Shown here in pieces: positions 55,918 to 64,000 of a stretch of 64,000 bases of DNA (position 1 is the stretch's first letter; each line of letters begins with the position of its first letter). The translations under genes and the position numbers were made by a program. Origin of the DNA: Rummeliibacillus sp963792445 (lineage in GTDB: Bacteria; Bacillota; Bacilli; Bacillales_A; Planococcaceae); assembly GCA_963792445.1 (NCBI GenBank), contig CAWBWO010000013.1, positions 266,312 through 330,311 of the forward strand, in the 5' to 3' direction. Below the pieces are notes generated by a model that was not told where the DNA came from, did not search any database, and saw nothing but the letters and a program-made list of their open reading frames with translations.

Positions 55918-55960
55918 ACCGCAAAGGACGCAAAGAGATACCGCAAAGGTCGCAAAAGTA
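55918..55960. repeat. 22-nt direct repeats ACCGCAAAGG
   Basis: ACCGCAAAGGACGCAAAGAG at 55918 is followed at 55940 by ACCGCAAAGGTCGCAAAAG, a 22-base period. This is the same motif as the inverted repeat at 49,847. Confidence 0.6.
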
Positions 55961-56056
55961 ATACGGGATCCTTTCCGGACATCGTAAGTGGCCGCGGACC
56001 CGCCTCCGGAGGTACAATTTGCGGAGGCCGTCGAGTCGACAATCACGGCCGCCCAT

Positions 56057-57152
56057 ATGGCTATGCGAAAACTACTCCCCTGGTTGTTGCTGGTTTGTTT
56101 TGCCGCCCTGCCTTCCGCTTTTGCCCGCCGACACGGTGGTCGAGGAGATTATAGCCCGCGTCAATAATCAGATTATTACGCGCGCCGAATACCTGCGCAG
56201 CAAAGATCAGCTGAAACAGGAAGCGCAGCAGCAGGACCCGGCGAATGCCGACAAGATCGTCGCCGAGAAGGACAAGGACGTTTTGCGCGATTTGATCGAC
56301 CAGCAATTGCTGCTCGAAAAGGGCAAAGACCTGGGCATCACCGCCGATACCGAAGTGATCAAGCGGCTCGACGAAATGCGCAAGGAAATGAAGCTGGAAT
56401 CGATGGAAGACCTGGAAAAGGCCGCCCAGGCGCAGGGCATCTCCTTCGAGGATTTCAAGCAGAACCTGAAGAACCAGATCATCACCCAGCAGGTAATCTC
56501 CAAGGAAGTCGGCTCCCGGATGTCCATCGGCAAGGAGGAATTGCAGCAATTCTACGATGCTCATAAGAGCCAGATGGAGCAGCCGGAACAGGTCCGGTTG
56601 AGTGAACTTCTGATTTCGACGGAGAAGAAGGACGCGGCTACACCTGAGGCCCAGCAAGTCGCGGCGGCGCAAGCCAAGGCGGATGACCTGCTGGCCCAGA
56701 TTCGTAAGGGAGCGGCCTTCGACGAAGCCGCCAAGAAGAATTCAGACGGGCCTACCGCCGCCCAGGGCGGCGATCTCGGTTACTTCAAGCGCGGCACGCT
56801 GGCCAAGGAGCTCGAGGACAAGACTTTTGCCATGAAGCCCGGCGAGGTTTCAGACGTCATCCGCACCAAGCAGGGCTTTGTCATCCTCAAGGTCACCGAA
56901 CACCAGCAGGCCGGGGTGCCTCCGCTCAGCCAGATTGAGGGCAGGGTTCAGGACGCAATCTACATGCAGAAACTGCAGCCCGCCCTGCGCGCCTACTTGC
57001 AGAAGCTGCGCGAGGACGCCTATATCAAGATTGCCGGCGGGTACGTGGACACCGGCGCCAGCCCCAACCAGACCGCGCCGATCGAAACCACCGCCAAGGA
57101 CGCGGGCGCCAAGGAACTGAAGAAAAAGAAGAAAAAGCTGGGCATCATTTAG
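56057..57152 (+). CDS. SurA-like periplasmic chaperone/parvulin PPIase (one frameshift)
   Basis: It starts MAMRKLLPWLLLVCFAALPS, a signal peptide; a shift near 56,132 restores DTVVEEIIARVNNQIITRAE. A SurA N-terminal-like helical domain (about residues 25-170) is followed by a parvulin domain (RLSELLIST, AAQGGDLGYFKRGTLA, IRTKQGFVILKV). The tail is lysine-rich. It should assist outer-membrane or periplasmic protein folding. A YhaM-like gene follows 42 bases later. Confidence 0.83.
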
Positions 57153-57194
57153 CGGATCCCCAAGCCTCCGGAAGCGAGAGACAGGCTGTGATCT

Positions 57195-58271
57195 ATGAAG
57201 GAATTTTTCGTTTCCGACTGCGTCCAGTACGAGAACAAGATCATCACCTCAACTTTTGTGGTGGTTTCCCGTCAGGTCAAACCCAAGAAGAGCGGTGAGC
57301 CTTATCTGGCCCTCACCCTGGGCGACCGCAGCGGCCACATCGAGGCCAAGATGTGGGACAACGTCGAAGACGCCATCGACGCCTGTGATCAGGACGACTT
57401 CATCAAGGTCAAGGGCCTGATCAATAAGTACAAGAACCGCTTCCAGCTCACCATCCACAAGCTGCGCCGCATGGGAGAATCGGAAGTCGATTTCGCCGAT
57501 TACCTGCCCAAGACCAGCAAAGACATTGGCGAGTTATGGCAGACGCTCGCAGGCTACGTCGCCACTTTCAAAGATCCACATCTCAAGGCGCTGGTTGAGG
57601 CGTTCATGGCGGACCCGGAAATCGCGGAAGCCTACCGCAACGCCCCCGCGGCCAAGACGCTGCATCACGCTTTCATCGGCGGTCTGCTCGAGCACGTGGT
57701 CTCGCTTTTCAATTCCTGCGACCTCATGTGCCGCAATTATCCCCAGATCAACCGCGACCTGCTTCTCACCGGCGCCTTCTTTCACGATATCGGCAAGATC
57801 CACGAGCTGACCTACAACCGCTCGTTTTCCTACAGCACGCGCGGCCAGTTGCTGGGACACATGATCATCGAACTGGAGATGCTGCAGGCCAAGCTGCCGC
57901 TGGTGCCGGGGTTCCCCGAATCGCTGAAGACGCTGGTCGAGCACCTCATCATCAGCCATCATGGACAATATGATTTCGGCTCGCCCAAACTGCCCATGTT
58001 CCCCGAAGCGCTGATGCTTCACTACCTCGACGATCTGGATTCCAAGATGGAAGCCATGCGCGCCCAGTTTGAGCGCGGCGGGGAGTCGGAGGGCGCCTGG
58101 ACCGGTTACAATCCGTCGCTGGGCCGCCCCCTGCTGAACACTGCGAAATTCCTGGCGGGCAAGGCCCCGGAGGAAGAAAACAAAACCGCTCCCGAGCCCC
58201 GGTTCGGTTTCCGGAACGGCGGCCGAGCCGGAAGAAAAGAGTGGCGGCGCCATGACTTCTGCCGCGCATGA
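57195..58271 (+). CDS. YhaM-like OB-fold/HD-domain nuclease (Acidobacteriota)
   Basis: The 358-residue protein has an N-terminal OB fold (residues 20-95, LALTLGDRSGHIEAKMWD) and an HD domain with LLEHVVSLFNSC, GAFFHDIGKIHE and ISHHGQYDFGSPKLPM. It is homologous to the YhaM at 39246 in the other genome half. It probably acts as a 3'-5' exonuclease on RNA or single-stranded DNA. The last 25 residues look basic and may be out of frame. Confidence 0.85.
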   Translation: MKEFFVSDCVQYENKIITSTFVVVSRQVKPKKSGEPYLALTLGDRSGHIEAKMWDNVEDAIDACDQDDFIKVKGLINKYKNRFQLTIHKLRRMGESEVDFADYLPKTSKDIGELWQTLAGYVATFKDPHLKALVEAFMADPEIAEAYRNAPAAKTLHHAFIGGLLEHVVSLFNSCDLMCRNYPQINRDLLLTGAFFHDIGKIHELTYNRSFSYSTRGQLLGHMIIELEMLQAKLPLVPGFPESLKTLVEHLIISHHGQYDFGSPKLPMFPEALMLHYLDDLDSKMEAMRAQFERGGESEGAWTGYNPSLGRPLLNTAKFLAGKAPEEENKTAPEPRFGFRNGGRAGRKEWRRHDFCRA

Positions 58272-58377
58272 GGATAAAATCTAGGCGCTCTGCCATAGGT
58301 TAGCCGTCGCCTGCATCCGGTTGGAGCATTGCGCGCAATCCACTTTCTGATCGACGATCCCATCATTGGAGGAAATC

Positions 58378-59097
58378 ATGAGAACCCGTTTGACAGCACT
58401 CACCCTTGGTCTCTACTTATCTTTTGCGGTGCTCGGCTGCAACAAGCCCGCCGCTCCGCCAGATTCGAGCGCCTCACCGTCCTCTAGCGATGGCAGCAGC
58501 AGTTCGGCTGCGCCGAGTGGAGACGCCGCCGGCTCTGGTTCGGCAATGTCCAATACCGCAATGTCGAACATGAAGCCCGAGCCTGCGAAGCCTTTGGTAG
58601 TCCCGGCAGGCACGGTGTTGACGGTCCGGCTGGGACAAACGGTCGGCTCCAAAATCAGTTCGGCGGGACAGACCTTTACCGCCACCCTGGCCAGCCCGGT
58701 GGTGGTCGATGGCAAAACGGCGATCCCTTCCGGAGCGGCAGCTTCCGGAACGGTGGTTGATGCGAAGCCCCTGGGCCGTTTCAAGGGTGGGGCATCGCTG
58801 CAGTTGCGCCTGACTTCGATCGCGATTGGCGGTGCTGAGCAGTCCATTTCCACTTCATCCGTGGTCCGCGTCAGAAAAAGGAAGGGTAAGCGCACAGCCG
58901 TCATGGCGGGCGGCGGCGCTGGTCTGGGCGCACTGATCGGCGGTCTGGCGGGTGGCGGCAAGGGCGCTGCCATCGGCGCTCTGGCGGGCGGCGGTGCGGG
59001 TGCCGGCGGCGCCGCGTTCACCGGCAACAAGGACGTTGTCCTGCCCGCCGAATCCGCCCTCAGCTTCAAGCTGGAACAACCGCTCGAAGTGAAGTAG
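58378..59097 (+). CDS. Glycine-zipper lipoprotein
   Basis: The 239-residue protein has lipobox VLGC near residue 20 and a Ser/Pro/Ala linker. A beta-rich domain follows (VPAGTVLTVRLGQTVGSKIS). A glycine-zipper segment (GGGAGLGALIGGLAGGGKGA) comes before a final strand region. GGAGGAAATC precedes ATG 58378. It is likely an envelope-anchored structural protein; the exact role is unknown. Confidence 0.75.
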   Translation: MRTRLTALTLGLYLSFAVLGCNKPAAPPDSSASPSSSDGSSSSAAPSGDAAGSGSAMSNTAMSNMKPEPAKPLVVPAGTVLTVRLGQTVGSKISSAGQTFTATLASPVVVDGKTAIPSGAAASGTVVDAKPLGRFKGGASLQLRLTSIAIGGAEQSISTSSVVRVRKRKGKRTAVMAGGGAGLGALIGGLAGGGKGAAIGALAGGGAGAGGAAFTGNKDVVLPAESALSFKLEQPLEVK

Positions 59098-59159
59098 TCG
59101 TTCATCTCAAATACCGGCCCAGGGCGCGAAGCCCTGGGTCTGCTTTTCTTGCGCGCCGC

Positions 59160-59879
59160 ATGTTGAACTTCGATCAATTCCGTCTCCTGACCTTCGACTG
59201 CTACGGCACCCTGATCGACTGGGAGTCCGGGATATTCTCCGCGCTGCGCCCGATTCTCGCCCGCCACGGCAAGACCATCTCCGACTCCGACCTCCTGCGC
59301 CTTTACTCTGAATTCGAAGCGGAGGCCGAACAGGGCGAGTTTCGTCCCTATCGCCAGGTGCTCGAGTCGGTCGTCCAAGGCTTCGGCGAGCGTCTGGGAT
59401 TCACGCCGGCCGAATCCGAGATAGTTCGTTGCCGGACTCGCTGCCCAACTGGCTGCCGTTTCCCGGACACAGTCGCCGCCCTCGGCAAACTTAAGTCGCA
59501 CTACCAGCTCGCGATCATCTCCAACGTTGACGACGACCTTTTTGCCGCCACCGCCCGCCGCCTCGAAGTGCTCTTCGACTATGTGATCACCGCGCAGCAG
59601 GCCCGGGCCTACAAACCATCGTTGCAAATATTCAAACTCGCTCAGCAACGCACCGGAGCAGTCCCGAGCCAGTGGCTGCACGTCGGCCAAAGCCTCTATC
59701 ACGACGTAGTCCCTGCCCAATCTCTCGGAATTAAAACCGTCTGGGTGAACCGCGCATCACCCCGTCCCGGAGCCGGCGCTGCCAAAACCGCATCCGCCCG
59801 GCCAGACCTCGAACTGCCCGACCTGAAGTCCCTCGCCCAACTGACATCTGAGAACCATGAACTGCAAACTGGTTCTTGA
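59160..59879 (+). CDS. HAD-superfamily hydrolase (haloacid dehalogenase type), local double frameshift
   Basis: Motif I is TFDCYGTLIDWE (residue 10). Motif II is IISNVDDD, motif III holds the lysine of ARAYKPS, and HVGQSLYHDVVPA stands for motif IV. In the middle RCRTRCPTGCRFPD looks wrong, while the neighbouring frame gives DSLPNWLPFP. Two compensating indels near 59,430 and 59,470 are therefore likely. The family includes 2-haloacid dehalogenases and phosphatases. Confidence 0.78.
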   Translation: MLNFDQFRLLTFDCYGTLIDWESGIFSALRPILARHGKTISDSDLLRLYSEFEAEAEQGEFRPYRQVLESVVQGFGERLGFTPAESEIVRCRTRCPTGCRFPDTVAALGKLKSHYQLAIISNVDDDLFAATARRLEVLFDYVITAQQARAYKPSLQIFKLAQQRTGAVPSQWLHVGQSLYHDVVPAQSLGIKTVWVNRASPRPGAGAAKTASARPDLELPDLKSLAQLTSENHELQTGS

Positions 59880-59935
59880 ATCCCCAACCAGTATTAAACT
59901 GGTAGCAACCGCCGCACACAATCGGAGAACGCCAG

Positions 59936-61168
59936 ATGGCAACCACCACCGCCCGCTCCAACCCGCTTGCTTACCTGACTGACGAGCTCAACACGCTCAA
60001 GACCAAGGGCACGCATTTCCGCCTGCGCGTGCTCGATGACGAGCAAGCCGCGGTCTGCACCTTCGACGGCAAGAAAGTCATCAACCTGGCTTCAAACAAT
60101 TACCTCGGTCTGACCACGCACCCCAAGCTGCGCGAGGCCGCGCTTGAGGCCACCCGCAAATACGGCGTGGGATCCGGCGCGGTGCGCACCATCGCCGGCA
60201 CCATGAAAATCCACATGGAGCTGGAAGAGAGGATCGCGCGCTTCAAGAACGTCGAAGCCTGTGTGGTTTTTCAATCCGGGTTCGCGGCCAATGCCGGAAC
60301 GGTGTCGGCGGTGCTGGGTAAAGAGGACTTCATCATCTCCGACCAGTTGAATCATGCTTCGATCATCGACGGCGCCCGACTGTCACGCGCCAAGATTCTC
60401 GTCTTCGAACACAAGAACATGGCCCAGGCGGAGGAGCGCCTGGCCAGCATCAAGGACCAGCCCGGCAAGAGGCTGCTGATTACCGACGGCGTCTTCTCCA
60501 TGGACGGCGACATCGGCCCGCTACCCGCGCTCTGCGACCTGGCGGAAAAGTACGGCGCCATCATGATGGTGGACGACGCCCACGCCTCCGGCGTTCTGGG
60601 CCGCAATGGCCGCGGCACAATCGATCATTTCAAGATGCACGGCCGCGTGGATATCCAGGTCGGAACGTTGTCAAAGGCAATCGGAGCGCTCGGCGGCTAC
60701 GTCTGCGGCACCCGCGACCTGATCGATTTTCTCTATCACCGCGCCCGGCCGTTTTTGTTTTCGACTTCGCATCCGCCCTCGGTGGCGGCCACCTGCATCG
60801 CCGCTTTCGACGTTCTCGAAAACGAACCCGAGCGCATCGAGAAACTCTGGGAGAACACCCGCTTCTGGAAGAGGGAACTGGGCCTGCTCGGCTTCGACAT
60901 CGGAGGCAAGACCACGCCCGCCAGCGAAACGCCCATCACTCCGATCATCATCGGCGACGGCAAACTCACCATGGATTTTTCGCGCGAACTATTCAAGGAA
61001 GGCGTGCTGGGCACAGGGATCGCTTTCCCCACAGTGCCCGAAGGCAAGGCCCGTATCCGCACCATCATGACGGCAACTCATACGCAGGACGAATTGCAGC
61101 AGGCGTTGGAGGTGTTGAAGCAGGTGGGGAAGAGAATGGGAATTGTGGCGCGATCGACGAGCTCGTGA
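59936..61168 (+). CDS. kbl: Glycine C-acetyltransferase (2-amino-3-ketobutyrate CoA ligase)
   Basis: The 410-residue enzyme belongs to the alpha-oxoamine synthase family: NLASNNYLGLTTHPKLREAA, DDAHASGVLGRNGRG and PLP lysine in VGTLSKAIGALGG near residue 245. It interconverts glycine plus acetyl-CoA with 2-amino-3-ketobutyrate in threonine breakdown. No threonine dehydrogenase is adjacent, so a related family member (for example 8-amino-7-oxononanoate or serine palmitoyl type) cannot be excluded. Confidence 0.83.
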   Translation: MATTTARSNPLAYLTDELNTLKTKGTHFRLRVLDDEQAAVCTFDGKKVINLASNNYLGLTTHPKLREAALEATRKYGVGSGAVRTIAGTMKIHMELEERIARFKNVEACVVFQSGFAANAGTVSAVLGKEDFIISDQLNHASIIDGARLSRAKILVFEHKNMAQAEERLASIKDQPGKRLLITDGVFSMDGDIGPLPALCDLAEKYGAIMMVDDAHASGVLGRNGRGTIDHFKMHGRVDIQVGTLSKAIGALGGYVCGTRDLIDFLYHRARPFLFSTSHPPSVAATCIAAFDVLENEPERIEKLWENTRFWKRELGLLGFDIGGKTTPASETPITPIIIGDGKLTMDFSRELFKEGVLGTGIAFPTVPEGKARIRTIMTATHTQDELQQALEVLKQVGKRMGIVARSTSS

Positions 61169-61308
61169 CGCCAACCCCACCAGCGCTTTCGCGATTCTGG
61201 CCATTCGGGCGATTGGACGCAGGCTGCTCGCGTTTTCTTGACTTCCGATCGCCTTTCTTTGGATCAATCCTCCGCTGGGCAGCCATTGGGCAATGGATGG
61301 TTGTAGGA

Positions 61309-62678
61309 TCACTCGTCTTGGACGGGCAGCTGAGCGCACGTGCTCGAGTTGAGGACGTCACGCCTCACATTTACTGCCCGGTACACAATCCGCCCGCCCA
61401 CAATCGTCGCCACAACTTTCCCCGTCAGCTGCGCTCCGCCAAACGGCGTATTCTGCGACCGCGAGTGCGACTTGGCCGCGTCAAACGTCCAGCGCTTTTG
61501 CGGATCGAAGATCGTGACATCGGCATGGCTGCCGCGAATCAGCGTGCCACGCCCTCTCAGGCTGAACACGCGCGCCGGGCCGGAAGTGAAGAGTTCGACA
61601 ATCCGGCTGAGCGGGATCTTGTGTCCGCGGTGAAGGTGAGTGATGGCGAGGCCGAGCGCAGTCTCGAGGCCGGTGATCCCGAAAGCGGCGCGCTCGAACT
61701 CGATGATTTTTTCGTGCGGCGCGTGGGGCGCATGGTCGGTGGCGATCGCGTCCACGTGCCGTCGGCCAGCGCCACCAGGATGGCTTCGCGGTCCGAGTCT
61801 GACCGCAGCGGCGGATTCATCTTGAAGTTGGTGTCGTACTCGCCGACATCCGCATCGGTCAGCGCAAAGTGGTGCGGCGTGACTTCGCAGGTCACGTGCG
61901 ACTTGCTGCGCTTCCCCCGGCGCACCGCTTTCAGCGCGTCGGCGGTCGAAAGATGGGCCACGTGCAGGCGCGCGCCGGTGAACTGCTGCGCCAGTTGCAC
62001 ATCACGCTCCACCACCGAAGCTTCGGCTGCTGCTTTCATGCCGCGCAGCCCCAGGCGAAACGCGGTCGGGCCGTCGTTCATGGAGCAGCGGTCGGTCATG
62101 CGCGTGTCTTCCGCATGCTGAATGACCGGGAGATTGATTTCCGAAGAGAGGCGCATGGTCTCGCGCATGACACTGTCGTTGAGAATGGGCTTGCCATCAT
62201 CGCTGACGCCCACCGCTCCGGCCCGTTGCAAGGCGCGAAAGTCGGTCAGCACCGCTCCTTTGCTGGCATGAGTGGCGGCCGCGATGGGAAACACGTTTAC
62301 CACCGCGCCGCGCTCCGGTTGTTGCAGCCAGGTGACCCACTCCGGCGAGTCAACGACGGGCTGCGTGTTGGGCATGCAGCAGACGGAAGTGAATCCTCCC
62401 GCGGCTGCCGCGGCCGTGCCGGTGGCGATGGTTTCTTTGTAGCCCTGGCCGGGCTCGCGCAAGTGAACATGCAGGTCGATGAAGCCGGGAGCGACGATCA
62501 GCCCGCGCGCATCGAATTTCTCATGCGCGGTGGCGCGCGTCTTGCCCGGCGGCGCGATCTCGGCCACCTGCCCGTCCCGCAGCAGGACGTCCATGGTGGC
62601 GTCGATCTTCGCGGCAGGATCGATCAGCCGGCCGCCTTTGATCAACAGGCTGTAATTTTCTCTCTTAATCAAACGCAC
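61309..62678 (-). CDS. pyrC: Dihydroorotase (one frameshift)
   Basis: The metal-binding motif DLHVHLREPG lies near residue 68, with PNTQPVVDSP and HAEDTRM following. After a shift near 61,760 come DAIATDHAPHAPHEK, GLETALGLAI and the C-terminal beta region. The enzyme cyclises carbamoyl-aspartate in pyrimidine synthesis. It lies downstream of pyrB on the same strand, separated by a GxxExxY gene. The GTG at 62678 is a possible start but the ribosome site is unclear. Confidence 0.87.
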
Positions 62679-62683
62679 AACCC

Positions 62684-63096
62684 TTACTTCTCTTCCGCGG
62701 ATTCACGCGGATTGTCGCGGATTTTTTCTTTCATTCTCGAAACATAGCGTTTGAATTGCGCGCTGGGCCCAAAATTGAACAACATTCCAACTTCGATCTG
62801 AGTAGCCCGGAGGTAATTCAGAAGTTGCTTTTCCCAAGCAGGCTCAATCTCCCGGCCTGTCTTCAGTTCGACGATGACTTTCCCATCAACTAGCAAGTCG
62901 GCGCGGAAATCACCAATCTTCTGCCCGTGGAAAAACACCGGCACCGCGATTTGGCGTTGGAAAAATAGTGCCGCTCTCAGCAAGAGCGACCGAAAAGGCT
63001 TGCTCGTAGACTGATTCCAGGAATCCATGCCCGAGTTCATTGTAGATAGCATAGAAAATGCCGATGAGTTTTCTCAGTGAGTTCGTGATGTTTCAA
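62684..63096 (-). CDS. GxxExxY protein (two frameshifts)
   Basis: From TTG 63096 the protein reads LKHHELTEKLIG, then after a missing base IYNELGHGFLESVYEQAF, the GxxExxY motif. After a further shift near 62,960 it continues GQKIGDFRADLLVDGKVIVE, ELKTGREIEPAWEKQLLNYL and VGMLFNFG. GxxExxY proteins are small nuclease-fold-like proteins of unknown function. Both gene ends merge with an inverted repeat, and the last codons (DNPRESAEEK) are encoded by repeat sequence. It sits inside the pyrB-pyrC operon. Confidence 0.78.
62695..62712. repeat. Left arm of GxxExxY cassette inverted repeat
   Basis: CCGCGGATTCACGCGGAT, followed by another GCGGATT unit. It pairs with the arm at 63106-63123 with one mismatch. 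Confidence 0.75.
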
Positions 63097-63105
63097 TCCG
63101 TGTTG

Positions 63106-63123
63106 ATCCGCGTAAATCCGCGG
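63106..63123. repeat. Right arm of GxxExxY cassette inverted repeat
   Basis: ATCCGCGTAAATCCGCGG is the reverse complement of the left arm except for one base. It lies just upstream of the GxxExxY start. Confidence 0.75.
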
Positions 63124-63171
63124 AATTGAAGTTGTTGTCTCATCGCTCGAGTGGCGCTCATTTTTAAGTGA

Positions 63172-64000
63172 TTACGAAGATTTTATTTCTGATTGATAAA
63201 TAAGTATTGATAAGAGTAAATCCGGGAAGTTGAAATTATTTCTCATCTCCCTACCCCACGCCCGGGCCAGGATCGCCATGCGCACCGGCACCCCGTTCCG
63301 CACCTCTTCCACAATGGCCGACTGCGGACAATCGGCCACTTCCCAGGTCAACTCCAGCCCGCGGATGATGGGCCCGGGATGCATCAGCATGGCATCTCTC
63401 TTTGCCAGCTTGAGACGCGCCATGGTCATCTGGTAGCGGGCAACGTAATCCTGCAAACTGATCTTCGTCCCCGCCAGGCGCTCCTTCTGCACCCGCAGGG
63501 TCATGACCACGTCAGCGCCGTGGACCGCATCCTCCACGGTATGCGCGATGTGCAGGCCGGGCGCCAGGCTGAGTCGCGGTTTCGGGCAGAAACTCCGGCG
63601 GCCCGCAGAGAGTAATGCGCGCCCCGAATTTGCTGAGCAGGTGAATGGCGGAGCGGGCTACCCGGCTGTGATAAATATCGCCCACGATGGCGACCTGCAG
63701 ACCCTTTAGCGCTTTCTTGTGGCGCAGGATGGTGTAGGCATCGAGCAGCGCCTGCGAAGGATGCTCGTGCATGCCGTCGCCGGCGTTGATTACCGGAATA
63801 TCCAGATACCGCGCCATCAGCGCCGCCGCGCCGGCCTGGGGATGTCGGATCACGATCACGTCCGCGCCCACCGCCCGCAGGGTGTAGCCGGTGTCCAGCA
63901 GCGACTCGCCTTTTTCGATGCTCGAACCGCTGGAGAGCACCAGGGTGGTCATGGCGCCCAGCGATTTGGCCGCGATTTCGAAGGAGCTGCGGGTGCGGGT
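63172..64000 (-). CDS. pyrB: Aspartate carbamoyltransferase catalytic chain, partial at window edge (one frameshift)
   Basis: The frame enters at the window end with TRTRSSFEIAAKSLGA, the carbamoyl-phosphate binding segment. It continues RHPQAGAAALMARYLDIPVI, GDGMHEHPSQALLDAY and VAIVGDIYHSRVARS. After a shift near 63,560 it carries on with ADVVMTLRVQKER and MLMHPGPIIRGLE. The product commits aspartate to pyrimidine synthesis. The N-terminus lies beyond 64,000. Confidence 0.88.

Noticed and set aside
58413..59720. A 435-codon minus-strand frame across the glycine-zipper lipoprotein and the HAD gene
   Set aside because: It is antisense to two genes with clear signal peptide and motifs, and its composition is the expected reverse-strand artefact.

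Overview
The window is a join of two unrelated genomes. Positions 1 to about 44,293 are AT-rich and carry a Bacillales gene set, probably from a Planococcaceae/Lysinibacillus-like spore former. Positions from about 44,294 to 64,000 are GC-rich and look like Acidobacteriota. The switch falls inside two genes at once, trpP on the left and the ACT domain of a second serA on the right. I read this as an assembly chimera rather than a biological transfer.

Bacillales part. 1-3.2 kb: a heterodimeric ABC exporter (YheI/YheH, BmrC/BmrD type). 3.7-8.3 kb: a very large UPF1-like helicase with a long coiled coil, followed by a winged-helix partner. 8.4-12.4 kb: yheE, yheB, yheA, an amidohydrolase remnant and hemZ. 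12.4-14.7 kb: cdaR divergent from glycerate kinase. 14.8-15.2 kb: a small membrane-protein gene apparently split by a structured element that matches the Bacillaceae-1 RNA motif. 16.9-28.7 kb: two complete tandem oppABCDF operons. 28.9-29.8 kb: a HAD hydrolase and a 26-residue membrane peptide. 30.1-33.4 kb: a T-box-controlled serine operon (class V aminotransferase then serA). 33.7-44.3 kb: a block syntenic with Bacillus subtilis yhaR-yhaO-yhaN-yhaM-prsA-hpr-yhaH-trpP. Single-base frameshifts become dense from about 37 kb up to the junction.

Acidobacteriota part. It holds serA and a class V aminotransferase (again a pair), an IPT-type lipoprotein, YqeY, an S4 RNA-binding protein, RsmI, an FmdB zinc ribbon, pirin, a SpoIIE-type phosphatase fragment and a mobile mystery protein A/B (XRE + Fic) pair beside an AT-rich island. 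Next come an M49 peptidase, a SurA-like chaperone/PPIase followed by a YhaM-like HD nuclease, a glycine-zipper lipoprotein, a HAD hydrolase and 2-amino-3-ketobutyrate CoA ligase. The end is a pyrB-pyrC operon interrupted by a GxxExxY cassette with near-perfect terminal inverted repeats. Intergenic spaces here are rich in compound hairpins.

Many genes in both halves are broken by isolated one-base shifts while the protein sense continues in the next frame. I interpret most of these as sequencing errors and annotate each such gene as one unit. No rRNA, tRNA or CRISPR array was seen.
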